A stretch of DNA of 64,000 nucleotides from CAWCLK01 sp963796225. Lineage in GTDB: Bacteria > Actinomycetota > Nitriliruptoria > Nitriliruptorales > Nitriliruptoraceae. Location of the stretch: positions 62,001 through 126,000 of the forward strand of contig CAWCLK010000030.1 of the NCBI GenBank assembly GCA_963796225.1, given 5' to 3'. The notes under the pieces were generated by a model, which searched no databases, was not told where the DNA came from, and worked only from the letters and a program-made list of their open reading frames with translations. Made by a program: the position numbers and the translations under genes. This document shows, one piece after another, positions 38,293 through 47,060 of the stretch; the stretch's first letter is position 1; each line of letters starts with the position of its first letter.

Positions 38293-39853
38293 TCAGGCCC
38301 GCTGCGGCACCGAGCCGGCGAACCGGTCGCGCAGCTCGAACTTGAGGATCTTGCCCGCCGGGTTGCGCGGCAGGGTGTCCACCACCTCGAGCTGCTCGGG
38401 CAGCTTGCGCGTGATGATCCCGGCGTCGAGCAGGTGCTGGGTCATCTCGTCGAAGGTGAGGTCCTCGGCGTCCTCGGCCGTGACCACGACGGCGCACGCC
38501 CGTTCGCCGCGCTCCTCGTCGGCCAGGCCCACGACCGCGACGTCGGCGACCTTCGGGTGCCCGTGGAGCAGGTCCTCGAGCTCCTTGGCCGAGATGTTCT
38601 CGCCCTTCCGGATGATCACGTCCTTGATGCGGCCCGTGATCGTGAGCATCCCGGCCTCGTCGAGGCGCCCGAGGTCGCCGCTACGGAACCAGCCGTCCTC
38701 GTCGAAGGCGTCGGCGTCCAGTGCGCTGTCGAGGTAGCCGCGGGTCACCTGCGGGCCCTTCGCGCGGACCTCGCCCTCCTCGCCCGGAGCGGCCTCGCTC
38801 CCGTCGAGGGTGACCAGGCGCAGCGTGACGCCCTCGACCGGGGAGCCCTCGGTGTGCGCGAGCTGGTCGTCGGTGTCCTCGACCGACCCCATGGTGAGGA
38901 TGGGCGCCTCGGTGAGTCCGTACCCCGAGATGATCCCGGCACCGCCGAGCTGCTCCTTCATGTCGCGGTGCAGCTGGGGCGGCTTGGGCGCCCCGCCACC
39001 CGGGAACGTGCGGACGTTCGGGAGCAGCCGCTCGCCCTCGGGCAGGTCCTGCTGGGCCTTGAGGTAGACCTGGTGGAAGTAGGTGCCGGCCCCGGCGTGC
39101 GTGACGTCCTCGCGGCGCAGCACGTCGACGGTGGCGGGGGAGAAGGCCTGGTCGAGCACGTTGGTGAACCCGACGTCGAGCCCCGCGTACAGCCAGGTGA
39201 TCCCGCCGATGTGGGTGAACGGGAACACCAGCGCCGACCGGTCGTCGGGGCGCAGGTCGAGCCCCGCGGCCATGCCCCGCGCGGCCGTGCGGATGGCCAC
39301 GTCGCCGTGCTGGGCGCCCTTGGGCTCGGAGGTCGTGCCGGAGGTGTAGAACAGCCAGCGCACCGGCGCGCCGTCGTCGTCCATGTCGTCGGTGGGCGCG
39401 GGCGGCAGGGTCGCCGGGTCGCCGGTGGGCAGGTCGTCGGGTCCGTCGACGAGCAGCACGTCGGTGTCGGTGCCCGCCGTCAGCGAGTCGGCCATCACGC
39501 CGAAGTCGAAGCCACCGAAGGTGCGCGGGACGACGAGGAGGCGGGGCCCGGCCTGCCCGACGATGAACCCGACCTCGCGGTCGCGGTAGATCGGCAGGAT
39601 CGGGTTCTGGATCGCGCCGAGCCGGCGCAGCGCCCCGACCAGCACGACCGACTCGATCCAGGTGGGCAGCTGCCAGGACACGATGGTGTCGGTCCCCACG
39701 CCGAGCTCGGCCAGGCCGGCGGCGACCTGCTCGCACTGGTCGCGGTAGGCCGCGAAGGTCAGCTCGCGCCCGTCCTGGTCGACCAGCATGCGGGCATCCG
39801 GGGTGGCGTCCGCCCGTGCCCTCGATGAGCGTCCAGATGTTCGTCGCGTCCAC
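38293..39853 (-). CDS. Acyl-CoA synthetase / AMP-dependent ligase; one frameshift
   Basis: An ANL-superfamily ligase of about 519 residues that would activate a carboxylic acid to its CoA ester. Motifs: P-loop WLFYTSGTTSEPKGAQ, GYGLTEAP, RSGDLGRLDEAG and the hinge GRIKDVIIRKGENISAKELED with the C-terminal catalytic Lys in RNPAGKILK. The frame breaks near 39820: one extra base separates TNIWTLIE from ARADATPDARMLVDQ. GTG 39853 is chosen because GGGAGA lies six bases upstream and it gives the normal N-terminus; ATGs at 39865 and 39892 are alternatives. It shares a promoter region with the divergent crotonase gene, containing operator copy 2. Confidence 0.87.
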
Positions 39854-39896
39854 CGTGTCTCCCATCCACGTCGGGACCTGCCAGAATGCCACATAC

Positions 39897-39911
39897 CTGA
39901 CACCCCGTCAG
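39897..39911. promoter_or_regulatory. CTGAC-N5-GTCAG operator, copy 2
   Basis: CTGAC-ACCCC-GTCAG in the 107-bp gap between the leftward acyl-CoA synthetase and the rightward crotonase. Either or both genes could be controlled from it. Confidence 0.7.
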
Positions 39912-39960
39912 GAAACGTAGCCGACACCGCGGGCGCATGGCCACGTGGGGGAGTGACAGC

Positions 39961-40710
39961 ATGGGCGACGACGTGCGGCTCGACTGGCCCGACCCCGGGG
40001 TGGCCGTCGTGACCCTGGACCGGCCCCACCGCCACAACGCCTTCACGGATGCCTCGGACCGGCAGCTGTTCGCCGTCCTGCGCGAGCTGCGGGACCGCGA
40101 CGACGTCCGGTGCGTGGTCTGGCGGGGCGAGGGGCCGTCGTTCTCGTCGGGGCGGGACACGGCGGAGCTCGGCATCCGTCCGGACGGCGTCAGCGACCAC
40201 GACTACATCGCGGCGGGGCACGCCGGCACCCGGGTCCTGCTCGAGCTGCGTTGCCCCACGATCGTCGCCCTGCACGGGTGGGTGCTCGGTGGCAGCTTCG
40301 AACGGGCCCTGCTGTGCGACATCCGCGTGGCCGCCCACGACGCACGCATGGCCCTGCCCGAGGTCGGCCACGGCGTCGTGCCCGACTCCGCCGGCGTGGC
40401 ACGGCTGTTCCAGATGGCCGGGCACGGCCTGGCCGCCGACCTCGCGCTGACGGGGCGGGTCATGGACGCCGACGAGGCGCTGCGCCACGGCGTGGTGTCC
40501 CGTGTCGTGCCCCGCGAGGAGCTCGACGCCACCGTGCTCGAGATGGCACGGACCATCGCCGCGCGGCCGCGCCTGGCAGTGGAGCTGGCCAAGGGGACCA
40601 TCCAGCGCCTGGCCACACCGGCCGTCCTCGACACCCTCGACCGGGAGCTGCTGGCGCAGTCGACCGTGATGGCCTCGCCCGAGTTCCGTTCATCACGTCG
40701 TGGTGACTGA
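39961..40710 (+). CDS. Enoyl-CoA hydratase/isomerase (crotonase) family
   Basis: A 249-residue crotonase. RPHRHNAFTDASDRQLFAVL and the oxyanion-hole segments EGPSFSSGRDTAELG and VLGGSFERALLCDIRVAA are typical; the following helix MALPEVGHGVVPDSAGVARLFQMAG occupies the position of the catalytic Glu region. The C-terminus (SPEFRSSRRGD) is unusual in that the alternative frame stops four bases earlier, so the last residues are uncertain. ATG 39961 has GGGGAG upstream; ATG 39937 is an alternative. Likely a beta-oxidation step in the operator-linked regulon. Confidence 0.85.
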   Translation: MGDDVRLDWPDPGVAVVTLDRPHRHNAFTDASDRQLFAVLRELRDRDDVRCVVWRGEGPSFSSGRDTAELGIRPDGVSDHDYIAAGHAGTRVLLELRCPTIVALHGWVLGGSFERALLCDIRVAAHDARMALPEVGHGVVPDSAGVARLFQMAGHGLAADLALTGRVMDADEALRHGVVSRVVPREELDATVLEMARTIAARPRLAVELAKGTIQRLATPAVLDTLDRELLAQSTVMASPEFRSSRRGD

Positions 40711-40867
40711 CCCTCGGGTCCGAGTTCCGTTCGTCGCGTGGTGGGGCGTGACCGGGTCATCCGGTCCGTCGGGACGGGGCCGTTCGGCCGATGCGGGGGC
40801 CCGGTCGTCCCTGTCGGCGACCGGTTGCGTCCACCAGAGTGAGGACACACCACCTGCAAGGGACGTG

Positions 40868-41218
40868 ATGGACCGCTTCCTGGCTCGCTGCCCCGACTGC
40901 GCGGCGGAGACGCTGCTGGACTCCCACAACCTGCGGCTGCTCACGCCCGCCGACCCGGGACGCGACTCGCGTGCGGTCTTCACCTGTCCGACCTGCGCGG
41001 GGCGCACCTCGCTCCCGGTCCACGCCGACGTCGCCGATGCCCTGGCGTCCTGCGGGGTCCCGGTCTCCCACGGCCACCCCAGCATGGGGCCGCCGGCCGT
41101 CCGCCCCGACGGGCCGGCACTGACCCGCGACGACCTGCTGGACCTGCACCTGCTGCTCGACGAGCCCGGGTGGTTCGACCACCTGCTCGAGGTGGTGGAC
41201 GCGGCCGGCGTGCGGTGA
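40868..41218 (+). CDS. Small zinc-ribbon-like conserved protein
   Basis: A 116-residue protein with two Cys pairs, CPDCAAETLL and CPTCAGRTSLPV, spaced as a zinc ribbon, then a helical C-terminal part (LTRDDLLDLHLLLDEPGWFDHLLEVVDAAGV). The C-terminal phrase DLHLLLDEPGWFDHL is familiar from conserved actinobacterial proteins of unknown function. ATG 40868 is preceded by AAGGGA. The 157-bp gap before it contains no operator copy. Convergent with the SDR at 41222 by three bases. Confidence 0.65.
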   Translation: MDRFLARCPDCAAETLLDSHNLRLLTPADPGRDSRAVFTCPTCAGRTSLPVHADVADALASCGVPVSHGHPSMGPPAVRPDGPALTRDDLLDLHLLLDEPGWFDHLLEVVDAAGVR

Positions 41219-41221
41219 GGG

Positions 41222-42085
41222 TCAGCCCAGCTGGTCACGGATTGGGGTGAACGGTGGCTGGGTCAGCGCGCGGCGCTGCCAGTTGGCGCCGTCGACCACC
41301 AGGGTGTGCCCGGTGATGTAGCTGGCCCAGGGCGAGGCGAGGAACGTCGCCGCCCAGGCCAGCTCCCGCGGGGCGCCGACCCGCAGCGCCGGGCACCGCT
41401 GGTCCTCCAGGTCGCCCCGCCCCGGCACGGCGCGGATGTCGTCGGTCTCGTCGGCATGCGGCATGAGACCGGGGACCAGCCCGTTGACCCGGATCCCGTC
41501 GGGCGCCCACTCGACCGCCAGCGTCCGGGTGAGGTTGTCGACGCCTGCCTTCGCCGCCGCGGAGTGGGCGAACCCGGGCCCGCCGGTCCACGCGTACGAC
41601 GCGCCGACGTTGACGATGCTGCCGCCGGTCCCGGCCGCGAGGTGGCGCCGGGCGAACTCGCGGCACATGTGGAAGGTCCCGTCCAGCACGATGCCGGTCA
41701 CGGCACGCCAGCCGTTGGGGGACAGCTCCTCGGCGGGGACCGGGAAGTTGCCGGCCGCGTTGTTCACCAGCACGTCGGGCAGCCCCGCACGCCCCGTCAC
41801 GTCGTCGAAGGCGGCCGCCACGGCCTCGGGATCGCGCACGTCGCAGGCGACGGTCACCGCGGTCCCGCCCACGGCCTCGACCGCCTCGGCGCCGGCGGCC
41901 CGGTGCTCGGCGCCGCGGCTGGCGATCGCGACCGTCGCGCCCAGTCGGGCGAACTCCACGGCGATGGCCCGTCCCAGACCGGTCCCGCCGCCCGTGACGA
42001 GCACGACCGTGTCGGCGAACACCCCGGCCGGAAGGGGGTGCGACCCGAGCGGGGGCGGGGCGGGCAGGCCGGGGGTGCGCGACAC
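41222..42085 (-). CDS. Short-chain dehydrogenase/reductase (peroxisomal trans-2-enoyl reductase-like)
   Basis: A 287-residue SDR. VLVTGGGTGLGRAIAVEFARLGATVAIASRG is the nucleotide-binding fold, with NNAAGNFPVPAEELSPNGW and the VNVGASYAWTGGPGFAHSAAAKAGV active-site region. At the catalytic Tyr position a His (FAHSAAAKAG) stands where YSAAKAG is usual, as in 2,4-dienoyl-CoA reductase-like SDRs where the Tyr is replaced. It ends with YITGHTLVVDGANWQ. GTG 42085 has AAGGA upstream. Read leftwards from the palindromic operator it shares with the SDR at 42203. Confidence 0.83.
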   Translation of the reverse strand: MSRTPGLPAPPPLGSHPLPAGVFADTVVLVTGGGTGLGRAIAVEFARLGATVAIASRGAEHRAAGAEAVEAVGGTAVTVACDVRDPEAVAAAFDDVTGRAGLPDVLVNNAAGNFPVPAEELSPNGWRAVTGIVLDGTFHMCREFARRHLAAGTGGSIVNVGASYAWTGGPGFAHSAAAKAGVDNLTRTLAVEWAPDGIRVNGLVPGLMPHADETDDIRAVPGRGDLEDQRCPALRVGAPRELAWAATFLASPWASYITGHTLVVDGANWQRRALTQPPFTPIRDQLG

Positions 42086-42150
42086 GGCGGTGGTCCTTCG
42101 CGGCGGGGCGCGGGTGGGGGACCTCGCGCCGGGTCTGGTAGCGTCGCACC

Positions 42151-42173
42151 ATATCTGACGACCCGTCAGATAT
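42151..42173. promoter_or_regulatory. CTGAC-N5-GTCAG operator, copy 3 (extended palindrome)
   Basis: The longest copy: arms ATATCTGAC and GTCAGATAT, each 9 bp, flank GACCC. It is centred between two divergent SDR genes, 66 bp from one start and 30 bp from the other. No KstR-type box adjoins it. Confidence 0.75.
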
Positions 42174-42202
42174 GGCGGCCGTGACAGGGAAGGACGTGGG
42201 AC

Positions 42203-43105
42203 GTGGCTGGGTTCCTCGAGGGTAAGAACGTGGCGATCACGGGCGGGGGCGGCGGCATCGGTCGCGCCACCGCGCTGGCCTGTGCCGCGGAGGGTGCGAA
42301 CGTCGTGGTCGCCGACTACGGGGTGTCGCTGGACGGCTCCGACCCCTCCAGCGAGGTCGCCGAGAAGGTCGTCGAGGAGATCACGGCGGCCGGCGGCACC
42401 GCGATCGCCGTCGCCGCCGACGTCTCCACCATGGAGGGCGGCGCCCAGGTGGTGCAGACCGCCATCGACGCGTGGGGGTCGATCGACGGGGTCGTCTGCG
42501 TGGCCGGGATCCTGCGCGAGCGCATGCTGTTCAACATGTCCGAGGACGAGTGGGACCCGGTCATCGCCGTGCACCTCAAGGGCCACTTCTCGGTGTTCCG
42601 CGCCGCGTCCGCGGCCATGCGCCAGCAGCGCTCGGGGACCCTGGTCGGGTTCACCTCGGGCGCCTTCCAGGGCTCGATCGCCCAGGCCAACTACTCCGCG
42701 GCCAAGGGCGGGGTCGTGTCGCTGGTCCGCTCGGCCGCCGTCGGGCTGGCCAAGTACGGGGTCACGGCCAACGCCGTCGCCCCGGTGGCCCGGACCCGCA
42801 TGTCGGCCAACGTCCCGGGTGACCTCGCCGAGATGGGTGACCCCGAGGACGTCGCGGCCATGGTCGTCTACCTGCTGTCGGACCGGGCCAAGGACGTGAC
42901 GGGTCAGGTCTACACGGTCGTCGGGAAGAAGATCGCCGTGTGGAACCAGCCACAGGAGGTCCGCGCCATGTACGCCGAGGACCGCTGGACCCCCGACACG
43001 ATCGCGGACGCACTGCCGGGCACCGTCGGCACCGAACGCATGCCCATCTTCGCCATCCTCGAGAAGATGGCCAGGAGCCGCGCCGAGAAGGACGCGTCGG
43101 ACTGA
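42203..43105 (+). CDS. Short-chain dehydrogenase (HSD17B4/3-hydroxyacyl-CoA dehydrogenase-like)
   Basis: A 300-residue SDR. ITGGGGGIGRATALACAAEGANVVVADYGVSLDG is the extended N-terminal fold typical of the multifunctional-enzyme type 2 / Hsd4A group, where a GVSLDG-like insertion follows the second strand. VAGILRERMLFNMSEDEWDPVIAVHLKGHF and YSAAKGGVVSLVRS (Tyr-x3-Lys) complete the active site. This group oxidises 3-hydroxyacyl-CoA side chains, including steroid ones. GTG 42203 gives the normal start. It is translationally coupled (TGATG) to the esterase that follows. Confidence 0.87.
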   Translation: MAGFLEGKNVAITGGGGGIGRATALACAAEGANVVVADYGVSLDGSDPSSEVAEKVVEEITAAGGTAIAVAADVSTMEGGAQVVQTAIDAWGSIDGVVCVAGILRERMLFNMSEDEWDPVIAVHLKGHFSVFRAASAAMRQQRSGTLVGFTSGAFQGSIAQANYSAAKGGVVSLVRSAAVGLAKYGVTANAVAPVARTRMSANVPGDLAEMGDPEDVAAMVVYLLSDRAKDVTGQVYTVVGKKIAVWNQPQEVRAMYAEDRWTPDTIADALPGTVGTERMPIFAILEKMARSRAEKDASD

Positions 43106-44404
43106 TGGACCTGTCCGCGCCTGCGATCAGCTGGTGGTTCCTGGCCGCCACCCTGGTCGGGCTGTGGTTCATGCGCCAGGCGATGTCGCCGGTGCCCCAG
43201 CCCCGGCGGCGGGCCATCCCCAGCTTCTTCGCCGGGTGGCTGGCCAACGAGCTCGCCGTCCACCACGTCGTCTGGCAGCTCGTCGCCACGGCGCTGTTCG
43301 TGTGGGGCGGGGCGCTGTCGGGCTGGCCGGGATGGGTCGGGCTCGCCGTCGGGGTCGTGCAGTGGGCGATGGCCTGGCGGCTGGTCCGTGCTGCGCTGCG
43401 CACGCCCGAGGTGGTCGAGCAGGCCCTGGTCGAGGCCCTCGGCCCCTCGTACCGCGAGGAGCTGCCGGCCTGCGACGCCGGGTGGGACCGACCGCGGTGG
43501 GCGCCCGTGGTGCTGCCCCTGCTCATGGGACACCGCGACGTGGTCTCCCGGTCTGGTGTCACCTACGGCCGGGCCGGGGCCAAGAACCTGCGACTGGACG
43601 TGTTCTCGCCCCGCGCCCCGGGGGAGCGGCGCCCCGCACTCATCTACGTCCACGGCGGCGGGTGGACCCTGGGGTTCCGCGACCGGCAGGGACTGCCGCT
43701 GCTGGTCGAGATGGCGCGGCGAGGGTGGGTCGGCATACGGCCCGCGTACCGGCTGAGCCCCCTGGCCACCTTCCCCGATCACCTGGTCGACGTGAAGCGG
43801 GCCATCGCCTGGGTGCGTGCCCATGCCGACGAGCTCGGGGTGGACCCGGGGATGGTCGCCGTCGTCGGGAACAGCGCGGGCGGTCACCTGGCCGCCCTGG
43901 CCGCCCTGACGGACGCGCCGTCGCTGCAGCCCGGGTTCGAGGACGCCGACACGCACGTGCAGGCCTGCGTGCCCTTCTACGGGGTCTACGACCCGCTCGG
44001 CCAGCTGGGCCACCAGATCCCGGGGATGCAGGAGTTCCTCTCGCGGGTCGTGCTCAAGGCCGACCCCGACGAACGCCCGGACCGGTGGCGGACCGCGTCC
44101 CCCGTGGCGCAGGTCCACGCGGACGCGCCGCCGTTCCTCGTGGTGCACGGTGACCGGGACAGCATCGCCTCCCCGCAGGAGGCGGCCGCCTTCGCGGCGA
44201 ACCTGCGGGAGACATCGCGGGCGCCGGTCGGGCTCATCCAGCTGCCGGGCGCCCAGCACGCCTTCGACATGTTCCCCTCCATCCGAACCTCACACCTGGT
44301 CCTCGGTGTGGCACGGTTCCTGGAGGTCATCGCACCAGCGGACGACCGGGCACACGCGCACCGTGGACGCGCAGGCCGGCACGCGGGATCGGGAGTCGCC
44401 ATGA
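43105..44404 (+). CDS. Membrane-anchored esterase, HSL/LipC-like
   Basis: About 433 residues with N-terminal hydrophobic helices (ISWWFLAATLVGLWFM, LVATALFVWGGALSGW) and an HSL-type hydrolase domain: YVHGGGWTLGF (oxyanion hole), GNSAGGHLAALAALTD (nucleophile Ser), HGDRDSIASP (Asp), GAQHAFDMF (His). In the given sequence the frame has no stop and runs on into WS/DGAT. One extra base in the last 30 codons would move it to TGA at 44402-44404, overlapping the next ATG as ATGA. In M. tuberculosis lipC stands next to a WS/DGAT gene (Rv0220-Rv0221), supporting two genes here. Confidence 0.75.
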
Positions 44405-45846
44405 AGCGCATCGCCGGCAAGGACGCCATCTTCCTCTGGGCCGAGACGCCGTCCACGCACATGACCATCGCGTTCGTGGGGATCTTCGACCCCTCGACGA
44501 CCCCGGGTGGCCCGCCGGCCCCGGGCGAGCTGTACGCACGGTTCAAGCGGCTGCTCGAGGAACGCATCCACCTGGTGCCGCCGTTCCGCCAGCGGGTCGT
44601 CAACGTGCCGCTGGGCCTGGACAACCCGTACTTCGTGGACGACCCCGACTTCGACATCGGGTACCACCTGCGGCGCATCGCCCTGCCGGAACCCGGGGAC
44701 ATGGGGCTGCTCCAGGAGTTCGTGGGGCGCCTGGTCTCGCGGCCGCTCGACATGACCAAGCCGCTGTGGGAGATCTACCTCGTCGAGGGCCTCGCCGACG
44801 GCTGCTGGGCCTACGTCGGCAAGGCCCACCACGTGCTCGTCGACGGCGTGGGCGGCAACGAGATGCTGGTGCAGCTGCTCGACCTCGAGCCCGAACCCCG
44901 CGAGGTGGAGCCCCCCGAGCAGCCCTGGTCGCCGGGCCCGCTGCCCAGCGAGCTGGACCTGCTGCGCAACGCCGCGGTCGGCACCGCGCTGAAGCCGGCC
45001 CGCTTCGTGCGCACGCTGCGACGGTCCGCCGACGTCGCCCTGGACTTCGCCCGGTGGGGGATCCGCCGCGACGACGACGACCCGGGACTCAGCGTCCTCG
45101 GGCCGCGGACGTTCCTCAACGGACCCATCCACCCCCATCGCCAGATCTCGCTGGGTCAGGTCTCGCTCGAGGACGTCAAGCGGGCCAAGCGCGCGCTCGG
45201 CTGCACCGTCAACGACATCGTGCTCGCGGTGACGGGGCGGGCCCTGCGGGCCTTCGTCATGGCCCACGGGGAACGTGTCGACAAGGGCATGGTCGCGGCG
45301 GTGCCGATCTCGATCCGTCCGCGGGGCGAGGGCGCCGACACCACCATGGACAACCAGGTGTCGGGGATGACGGTGCCGCTGCACGACGACGTCGACGACG
45401 TCGTCGAGCAGCTCCGCCTGATCTCCCGCGCCACCAAGCCCGCCAAGGAGCAGCTCGGGGCGGTGGCTGCGACGTTGCTGCAGGACTGGTCCGAGTACGC
45501 CCCGCCCGCGGTCGCCGCCCAGGCGATGCGCTTCTACTCGCGCGCCGGGCTGGCGCGCCGCCACCCGCCGATCGCGAACGTGACCCTGTCCAACGTGCCC
45601 GGGCCGCCGATCCCGCTGTACCTGGCCGGCTCGCAGATGGTGGCGATGTACCCCATCGGGCCGGTGATCCACAACCAGCGGCTCAACATCACCGTCGTCA
45701 GCTACCGCGACACGATGTTCATCGGGGCGGTCGCCGACCGCGAGGCCGTGCCGAACGTCGACGAGCTCGTGGAGCAGTTCGACAAGGCCCTGGCCGAGGT
45801 GCTCGCGGCCGCGGAGCGGGTCGAGCAGGACGGCGCCACGGACTGA
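44401..45846 (+). CDS. Wax ester synthase / diacylglycerol acyltransferase (WS/DGAT)
   Basis: A 481-residue acyltransferase for wax esters or triacylglycerol. It begins MKRIAGKDAIFLWAETPSTHM, as WS/DGAT proteins do; the catalytic motif is KAHHVLVDGVGGNEM (HHxxxDG), and the second conserved block is NVTLSNVPGPPIPLYLAG. Continuous frame. ATG 44401 is the natural start; the upstream frame continuing from the esterase is probably an artefact. Its role beside beta-oxidation genes may be storage of surplus acyl chains. Confidence 0.88.
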   Translation: MKRIAGKDAIFLWAETPSTHMTIAFVGIFDPSTTPGGPPAPGELYARFKRLLEERIHLVPPFRQRVVNVPLGLDNPYFVDDPDFDIGYHLRRIALPEPGDMGLLQEFVGRLVSRPLDMTKPLWEIYLVEGLADGCWAYVGKAHHVLVDGVGGNEMLVQLLDLEPEPREVEPPEQPWSPGPLPSELDLLRNAAVGTALKPARFVRTLRRSADVALDFARWGIRRDDDDPGLSVLGPRTFLNGPIHPHRQISLGQVSLEDVKRAKRALGCTVNDIVLAVTGRALRAFVMAHGERVDKGMVAAVPISIRPRGEGADTTMDNQVSGMTVPLHDDVDDVVEQLRLISRATKPAKEQLGAVAATLLQDWSEYAPPAVAAQAMRFYSRAGLARRHPPIANVTLSNVPGPPIPLYLAGSQMVAMYPIGPVIHNQRLNITVVSYRDTMFIGAVADREAVPNVDELVEQFDKALAEVLAAAERVEQDGATD

Positions 45847-45870
45847 GGTGGTCCCGCTTGCCTCGCGGAC

Positions 45871-45884
45871 GATAACGTGTTCTA
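45871..45884. promoter_or_regulatory. KstR-type box upstream of the ferredoxin gene
   Basis: GATAACGTGTTCTA matches the KstR consensus TNNAACNNGTTNNA at every fixed position except the first (G for T). It ends three bases before operator copy 4. KstR represses cholesterol catabolism in mycobacteria and rhodococci. Confidence 0.6.
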
Positions 45885-45887
45885 CTT

Positions 45888-45902
45888 CTGACACACCGTC
45901 AG
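45888..45902. promoter_or_regulatory. CTGAC-N5-GTCAG operator, copy 4
   Basis: CTGAC-ACACC-GTCAG, 25 bp upstream of the ferredoxin start and next to the KstR-type box. Its 15 bases are the exact reverse complement of copy 6 at 63879. Confidence 0.72.
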
Positions 45903-45926
45903 GTAAGCGCTTCACGGGAGAGCAGC

Positions 45927-46133
45927 GTGGGACAGTCCCTTCGTGTCGAGGTCGATCACGACGTCTGCGAGGCCAACGCCGTCTGCGAGGACATCTGCCC
46001 GGAGGTCTTCCACGTCACCGAGGAGGACGTCCTCGAGATCCTGCAGCCCGAGCCACCGGCCGAGCTGCACGACCGCGTCCACGAGGCCGTGGACCGCTGC
46101 CCGAAGGCCGCACTGCGCGTGACCACCGACTGA
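45927..46133 (+). CDS. FdxD-like ferredoxin
   Basis: A 68-residue ferredoxin: VEVDHDVCEANAVCEDICPEVFHVTEEDVLEI then AVDRCPKAAL. Cysteines are C14, C20 and C58, the pattern of cytochrome-P450-type [3Fe-4S] ferredoxins in which the second ligand position holds Asn (N17). An extra cysteine, C24, stands where relatives such as mycobacterial FdxD have Ala. FdxD (Rv3503c) lies in the KstR regulon beside fadE26-fadE27, just as here. GTG 45927 follows GAGAGC. It probably feeds electrons to a P450 or another oxygenase. Confidence 0.85.
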   Translation: MGQSLRVEVDHDVCEANAVCEDICPEVFHVTEEDVLEILQPEPPAELHDRVHEAVDRCPKAALRVTTD

Positions 46134-46165
46134 CGCGGCCGAGGCCGCAGGGAGAAGGAGCACCA

Positions 46166-46951
46166 ATGACGTTCCGAGGCAACGTGGCCCTGGTCACGGG
46201 GGGCGGCAGCGGCATGGGCCAGCGCATGTGCGAGCGCATGGCGGCCCAGGGGGCCAAGGTCGCCGCGCTGGACCTCAACGAGGAGGGGCTGGCGAAGACC
46301 GCCGCGACCTCCCGCAACATCACGACGTTCCCGGTGGACGTGACCGACCGCGCCGCCGTCGAGCAGATCGTCGAGAAGGTCTCGGCCGACCTCGGGCCCA
46401 TCGATCGCGTGGCCGCCGCCGCGGCCATCATGCCCTCGGACGCGCTGGCCGAGATGGACGCCGACCTGATCACCAAGGTCGTCGACGTCAACTTCAACGG
46501 CGTGGTGCACGTCACCAAGGCCGTCCTGCCGCAGATGCTCGAGCGCCGCAGCGGCGACATGGTCATCTTCGCGTCGCTCATGGGCCACACGCCGCAGATG
46601 TACATGGGGGCCTACTGCGCCAGCAAGCACGCGGTGAAGGTCTACGCCGAGACGCTCAAGTACGAGAACGAGGGCTCCGGCATCCGGTTCACCTGCGTGT
46701 GCCCGCCCGCCGTGAAGACCCCGCTCATCGACCAGATGAAGCCCAACGCCCGGTCGTTCCTCGACGTGCTGCCCGAGTCCACGCAGCTGACCCCGGACAA
46801 GGTCATCGACGCGATCGAGAAGAGCCTGGACAAGGGCGAGCTGTGGACGATGCCCGGCATCGCCAAGCCCGCGGCGACCTACTACAAGCTCATGCCCAAG
46901 GTCTTCTGGCGCAGCAGCCTCAAGCTCGACGCCAAGAACAACCCGGTCTGA
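46166..46951 (+). CDS. Short-chain dehydrogenase, SDR family
   Basis: A 261-residue classical SDR. LVTGGGSGMGQRMCERMAAQGAKVAALDLN carries the NAD(H)-type fold with Asp after the second strand; AAAAAIMPSDALAEMD takes the place of the usual NNAG; YCASKHAVKVYAETLKYEN is the active site (Tyr-x3-Lys). ATG 46166 has GGAGAAGGAG upstream. It follows the ferredoxin gene by 32 bp, hence in the same operator-controlled transcript. The steroid or CoA-ester substrate is not evident. The end is followed by a strong terminator hairpin. Confidence 0.85.
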   Translation: MTFRGNVALVTGGGSGMGQRMCERMAAQGAKVAALDLNEEGLAKTAATSRNITTFPVDVTDRAAVEQIVEKVSADLGPIDRVAAAAAIMPSDALAEMDADLITKVVDVNFNGVVHVTKAVLPQMLERRSGDMVIFASLMGHTPQMYMGAYCASKHAVKVYAETLKYENEGSGIRFTCVCPPAVKTPLIDQMKPNARSFLDVLPESTQLTPDKVIDAIEKSLDKGELWTMPGIAKPAATYYKLMPKVFWRSSLKLDAKNNPV

Positions 46952-46963
46952 CCCGGCGCGCGT

Positions 46964-46999
46964 CGAACAGATCCTGGGCGCTGGCCCAGGATCTGTTCG
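46964..46999. terminator. Perfect 16-bp hairpin (repeat family 1)
   Basis: Arms CGAACAGATCCTGGGC and GCCCAGGATCTGTTCG are perfectly complementary with a four-base loop GCTG. It stands between the convergent SDR and thioesterase genes, so a two-way terminator is likely. The core belongs to the same repeat family as the copies at 22926-23072. Confidence 0.75.
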
Positions 47000-47029
47000 C
47001 GTCCGGGTGTCGTTGCCCCACGCGGCCGG

Positions 47030-47055
47030 CAGATTCTGGGACGGATCCCAGATTC
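47030..47055. repeat. Second family-1 hairpin before the thioesterase stop
   Basis: CAGATTCTGGG and CCCAGATTCG arms with a short loop, partly imperfect. It lies five bases from the thioesterase stop and matches the family-1 intergenic repeats. Confidence 0.6.
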
Positions 47056-47060
47056 GGGTG

